Assembly: GCA_030148425.1 (NCBI GenBank)
Contig: JASBTM010000001.1
Coordinates: 124,001 to 188,000 of the forward strand
Origin: Hyphomicrobium sp.
GTDB lineage: Bacteria > Pseudomonadota > Alphaproteobacteria > Rhizobiales > Hyphomicrobiaceae
Direction: 5' to 3'
Length of the DNA stretch: 64,000 bases
Shown one piece after another: positions 58,547 through 64,000 of the stretch; within the stretch, counting starts at the first letter, position 1, and every line of letters begins with the position of its first letter. Below the pieces are notes generated by a model, which did not search any database, had not been told where the DNA came from, and worked only from the letters and a program-made list of their open reading frames with translations. The translations under genes were made by a program, and so were the position numbers.

Positions 58547-59455
58547 TCACGCTGATGCTTGCGAGCGTTTCGCGACTTCGTAAACGCGGGCGAAGATTGC
58601 TTCGATGTAGCGGCTCGCGGGGCAGAACGACCAGTGCGCGCTCGCGAACTCAAATCCATCAGGGCTCTCGGCGCGCTGGGCCTGGCGTAGCTTCATGACG
58701 ATAAGAGAATTGGCGGGCACCTCTTGTTCTATGCCCGGCATCCGGCAGGACGCTTTATTCTGTCGCGTCACGGCCACCGGCGAGGTTCGTATCTGGTTCC
58801 ATTCGAACGCGGCGTTTGCGTCGGCCGTTGAAGGTTGGGCGAGGACAGCGCGAAGACGCTCGAGGATGACCAGCGAGTTGGCGAGAGTGACGCCGACGGC
58901 GTGCAGGCCATAATCGTCACCACCCGTTGCCTGCAGGATTTCCCGGGCGGCGCGTTTATCTTTGCCCATCAGGCGCGAAGAAAGTCCCTTCCACGGCATG
59001 CGGGCAACTTGCATGATTTGGAAAAGGCCGAAGAGGCGGCTGAATTTCGCGGCCTCGTAGGACGTATCGCCGGGCGCGAGAAATGGATAAGCCGCGGCAT
59101 ACGTCAGAGCGGCGTGGGCAGCGTCGCGGCCGGCGCCGGTCGTGACATAGGTTGCCATCGCCGCGATCGCCGTGTTGTCCCAAGGCGGGCTCTCAATCAT
59201 CGCGTCGAGGCGTTTTGCAAGTGCGCTCTGCGCTGCCGCGCGGTCACTGTTTTCGCGGGGGGCGAACGAGAGTAGCGCGCGACCGTCGCGAAAGAGCGCG
59301 CGGCGCAATCTCAAAATCATCAATCGGTTGAGGAGAGGTCCTTTGACGGCGTACGCACGGTCGAGGTCGGTGCGATCGAGAAGAGCGTCGATCTCACGAT
59401 CGTCGTCAACGTGGACGATCGAGGCGATGCCTGGAATGTGCTGGTAACGGGCCAT
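58547..59455 (-). CDS. hypothetical protein, conserved-looking globular ORF
   Basis: 302 aa ORF MARYQHIPGIASIVHVDDDREIDALLDRTDLDRAYAVKGPLLNRLMILRLRRALF...; FASAHWSFCPASRYIEAIFARVYEV near C-term. Confidence 0.6.
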   Translation of the reverse strand: MARYQHIPGIASIVHVDDDREIDALLDRTDLDRAYAVKGPLLNRLMILRLRRALFRDGRALLSFAPRENSDRAAAQSALAKRLDAMIESPPWDNTAIAAMATYVTTGAGRDAAHAALTYAAAYPFLAPGDTSYEAAKFSRLFGLFQIMQVARMPWKGLSSRLMGKDKRAAREILQATGGDDYGLHAVGVTLANSLVILERLRAVLAQPSTADANAAFEWNQIRTSPVAVTRQNKASCRMPGIEQEVPANSLIVMKLRQAQRAESPDGFEFASAHWSFCPASRYIEAIFARVYEVAKRSQASA

Positions 59456-59512
59456 AGATCAGGATTCCCCCGGAACATTCCGTTATCGGTCGCTCGGCCG
59501 AGCCTATCTGAC

Positions 59513-60301
59513 TTAATCCGTGACTTCGAGGGTGTCGCCGATGTTGAGGCGGCCGCCGTCCAAGACGCGGGCGTAGACGCCGAAGTCGGTATGGCCGAGC
59601 GTCTTCGACAGGAACGTCGGGATTTTCATGTCGCGCTCGCCTGTCTCCGGGTCGACGTTGGTCGCGGCGCAGCGCTCGGTGCGCTTGAAGATCTCAAGCG
59701 TTACGCCGCCGGTGCGCAGCTTCTTGCCGACGAGGTCCAGTTCCTGCCAGGCGTCGAGACCATCGAGCACGAGGTTCGGACGGAACCGCCGCGCATCGAC
59801 CGGCGCGCCGAGCATGCCTTCGAGCGCCGTCAGGCTCTGGCGGCTGACGAGGTGCACGCATTTGTCCGCGACGTCCGAAAAGCTATGGCCGGGGCTGACG
59901 ACGACGCGGGGACGGCCACGTAGGCCCGAGGTCACGATCCGGGTGATGGCTTCTTCGATGGTGGCGCGGCCGGTTTCTGTCCGCAGGTCGCCCCGCGCGA
60001 TCTCGGCACCCTCCTTCGAAATAACGAGGGTTTCGGTCGCGTCGTCGAAGAGCGAGCGGACGGTCGCCAGTTCCTCGTTCCGCATCAGCATAACGAAGTG
60101 AACCTTTTGAAGATGCTTTGGATTGGCCGGGTCGAAGGGGCCGGGTCCGTTCTCGATGGCGTAGGCCCGGTCGAAGGGCAGCGTGCGCATTGGGGTCAAT
60201 TCAACGCTTTCGAGGCGTTCCGGCGTCAATCCCTTAACCGGATAGCGATAAAGGGCTTCGATCTTAGCGGTGCCCGAACTTCCCGATCCTAGCGTGCCCA
60301 T
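59513..60301 (-). CDS. MOSC domain-containing protein
   Basis: IEALYRYPVKGLTPERLESVELTPMRTLPFDRAYAIEN; RFRPNLVLDGLDAWQE; RTERCAATNVDPETGERD. Confidence 0.92.
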   Translation of the reverse strand: MGTLGSGSSGTAKIEALYRYPVKGLTPERLESVELTPMRTLPFDRAYAIENGPGPFDPANPKHLQKVHFVMLMRNEELATVRSLFDDATETLVISKEGAEIARGDLRTETGRATIEEAITRIVTSGLRGRPRVVVSPGHSFSDVADKCVHLVSRQSLTALEGMLGAPVDARRFRPNLVLDGLDAWQELDLVGKKLRTGGVTLEIFKRTERCAATNVDPETGERDMKIPTFLSKTLGHTDFGVYARVLDGGRLNIGDTLEVTD

Positions 60302-60496
60302 GTCGCGAATATCCCTCAGATTTTGTCGACCGTGCCTCTTTTTCGGGCGCTGCCCGATCCTATATCCCAGCCAGTCTAGGGGCGGGCGGGGATGCCGAAC
60401 ATCGGGTCTTTGGCCGCGCTTGGATGATAAATATCAAATCGCATGGCATTCTTTCCGGGCCTCATAGGGCGGAAGGAATGTGCTGGAGGACGCGAC

Positions 60497-63091
<2,595 letters not shown>

Positions 63092-63097
63092 TGCACT

Positions 63098-63130
63098 TTC
63101 GGACGCGATGCGAGGGGCATCGCGTCCGAA
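63098..63130. terminator. hairpin TTCGGACGCGATGC-gaggg-GCATCGCGTCCGAA between convergent genes
   Basis: 14-bp perfect stem, no T tract. Confidence 0.7.
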
Positions 63131-63160
63131 TATTGATCTCAAGACCACCTAAATAACCTC

Positions 63161-64000
63161 TTAGGCCGCCTTTTTGAGTTCCACTTCGATCGTTACGTGG
63201 GAAAGTTCATCGAGATGGTTGAGCTTTTCGCGGTAGTGTGAGGGCGGCATGGGCTGATCGGAGACAATGGCGACAATCGCGCCATGGTGACCGGGGCCGA
63301 GCTGCCAGACGTGAAGATCGGTGATCCGATCTTTCTCGTTTTCCACCGCCGCGCGGATTTCACCAGACAGCTCCTCGTCGGCCGGGATGTAGTCAAGTAG
63401 AACCCCGCCAGCTTCCCTGATTAGGCTCACAGACCAGTTTGCAATTACAAACGCGCCCACGATGCCCATCACTGGATCTAACCAGATCCAGCCATAGATG
63501 CTGCCGGCGGTTAGAGCGATAATCGCTAAGACTGAAGTCAATGCATCGGCCAGAACGTGGATGTAGGCTGCGCGTAAATTATTGTCTCGGCCCTTGGCGT
63601 GATCATCTGCGGCGTGATGATGCTGATGATCATCGCCGTGGTCGTTACTATGTCCATGTGTGTGGGAATGGCTATGGCCGTGATCATCCTTGAGCAACCA
63701 TGCGCTGGCGATATTGACCGCGAGGCCTAGAACAGCAACGGCAATGGCTTCCGGAAAATAAATAGGGACAGGATTGCGCAGTCGAACAAGGCTTTCCCAC
63801 GCTATCAGCAATGCGATCAGAGCGAGCACAATAGCGCTCGCGAAGCCTGCGAGGTCACCCATCTTGCCGGTGCCAAATGTGAATCGCGAGTTATGGGCGT
63901 TGCGGCGGGCATAGAAGTAAGCAAGCGCGGCGATCACCATGGCGGTGGCGTGCGTCGCCATATGCCAACCGTCAGCGACAAGCGCCATCGAGCCGTAGAC
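63161..64000 (-). CDS. dmeF: cation diffusion facilitator (DmeF/CzcD-like), N-terminus outside window
   Basis: ALVADGWHMATHATAM; TGKMGDLAGFASAIVLALIAL; His-rich loop DDHGHSHSHTHGHSNDHGDDHQHHHAADDH; ADALTSVLAI; open at right edge. Confidence 0.85.
   Translation of the reverse strand, partial: VYGSMALVADGWHMATHATAMVIAALAYFYARRNAHNSRFTFGTGKMGDLAGFASAIVLALIALLIAWESLVRLRNPVPIYFPEAIAVAVLGLAVNIASAWLLKDDHGHSHSHTHGHSNDHGDDHQHHHAADDHAKGRDNNLRAAYIHVLADALTSVLAIIALTAGSIYGWIWLDPVMGIVGAFVIANWSVSLIREAGGVLLDYIPADEELSGEIRAAVENEKDRITDLHVWQLGPGHHGAIVAIVSDQPMPPSHYREKLNHLDELSHVTIEVELKKAA

Noticed and set aside
60300-60496. Possible heat-shock (RpoH) promoter upstream of clpB
   Set aside because: CTATAT-like -10 present but no convincing CTTG -35 at proper spacing; cannot be supported by eye.
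63620-63690. Tandem-looking repeat in the CDF gene
   Set aside because: It is simply the coding sequence for the His-rich metal loop, not a CRISPR or intergenic repeat.

Overview
This 64-kb, GC-rich window looks like an alphaproteobacterial (Hyphomicrobiales-like) chromosome. The taxonomy is inferred from gene content and order only. Bases 1 to about 16.2 kb look accessory: a partial S74-type protein end, DUF2950, a YiaV/YiaW-like pair, two DUF1254 paralogues, a Czc/Cus-type heavy-metal RND operon with its two-component system, and a cupin gene. A tRNA-Arg(ACG) gene (16250-16326, minus strand) follows, and a 17-bp copy of its 3' end recurs at 15363-15379. That is the signature of site-specific integration. 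From about 16.3 kb the gene content is mostly core: orphan histidine kinase with a disulfide-less flavoprotein, rpmH-rnpA-yidC-engB, a Clp-N/Pro-rich protein, argB, etfBA/hbd, envC-ctpA-rppH (two tandem copies), cydAB, an oxalate/oxalyl-CoA-like locus, ubiG, lysC, ptsP, prfA-prmC, DUF4167, clpB and a partial CDF transporter. The observations most worth following up are: (1) the tRNA-associated direct repeat and island boundary; (2) a Clp-N domain protein without an AAA+ motor, inserted in a conserved block; (3) an oxalyl-CoA synthetase/PanE2/OxlT-like locus with a dyad operator; (4) a MerA/Lpd-like flavoprotein that has lost its CxxxxC pair, in an operon with an orphan kinase; (5) a 54-aa translationally coupled membrane protein in the metal-efflux operon; (6) two genes that seem to lack ATG/GTG/TTG starts and may begin at ATT. 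No CRISPR array, integrase, transposase or rRNA was seen. All product calls come from motif recognition by eye; no database search was run.
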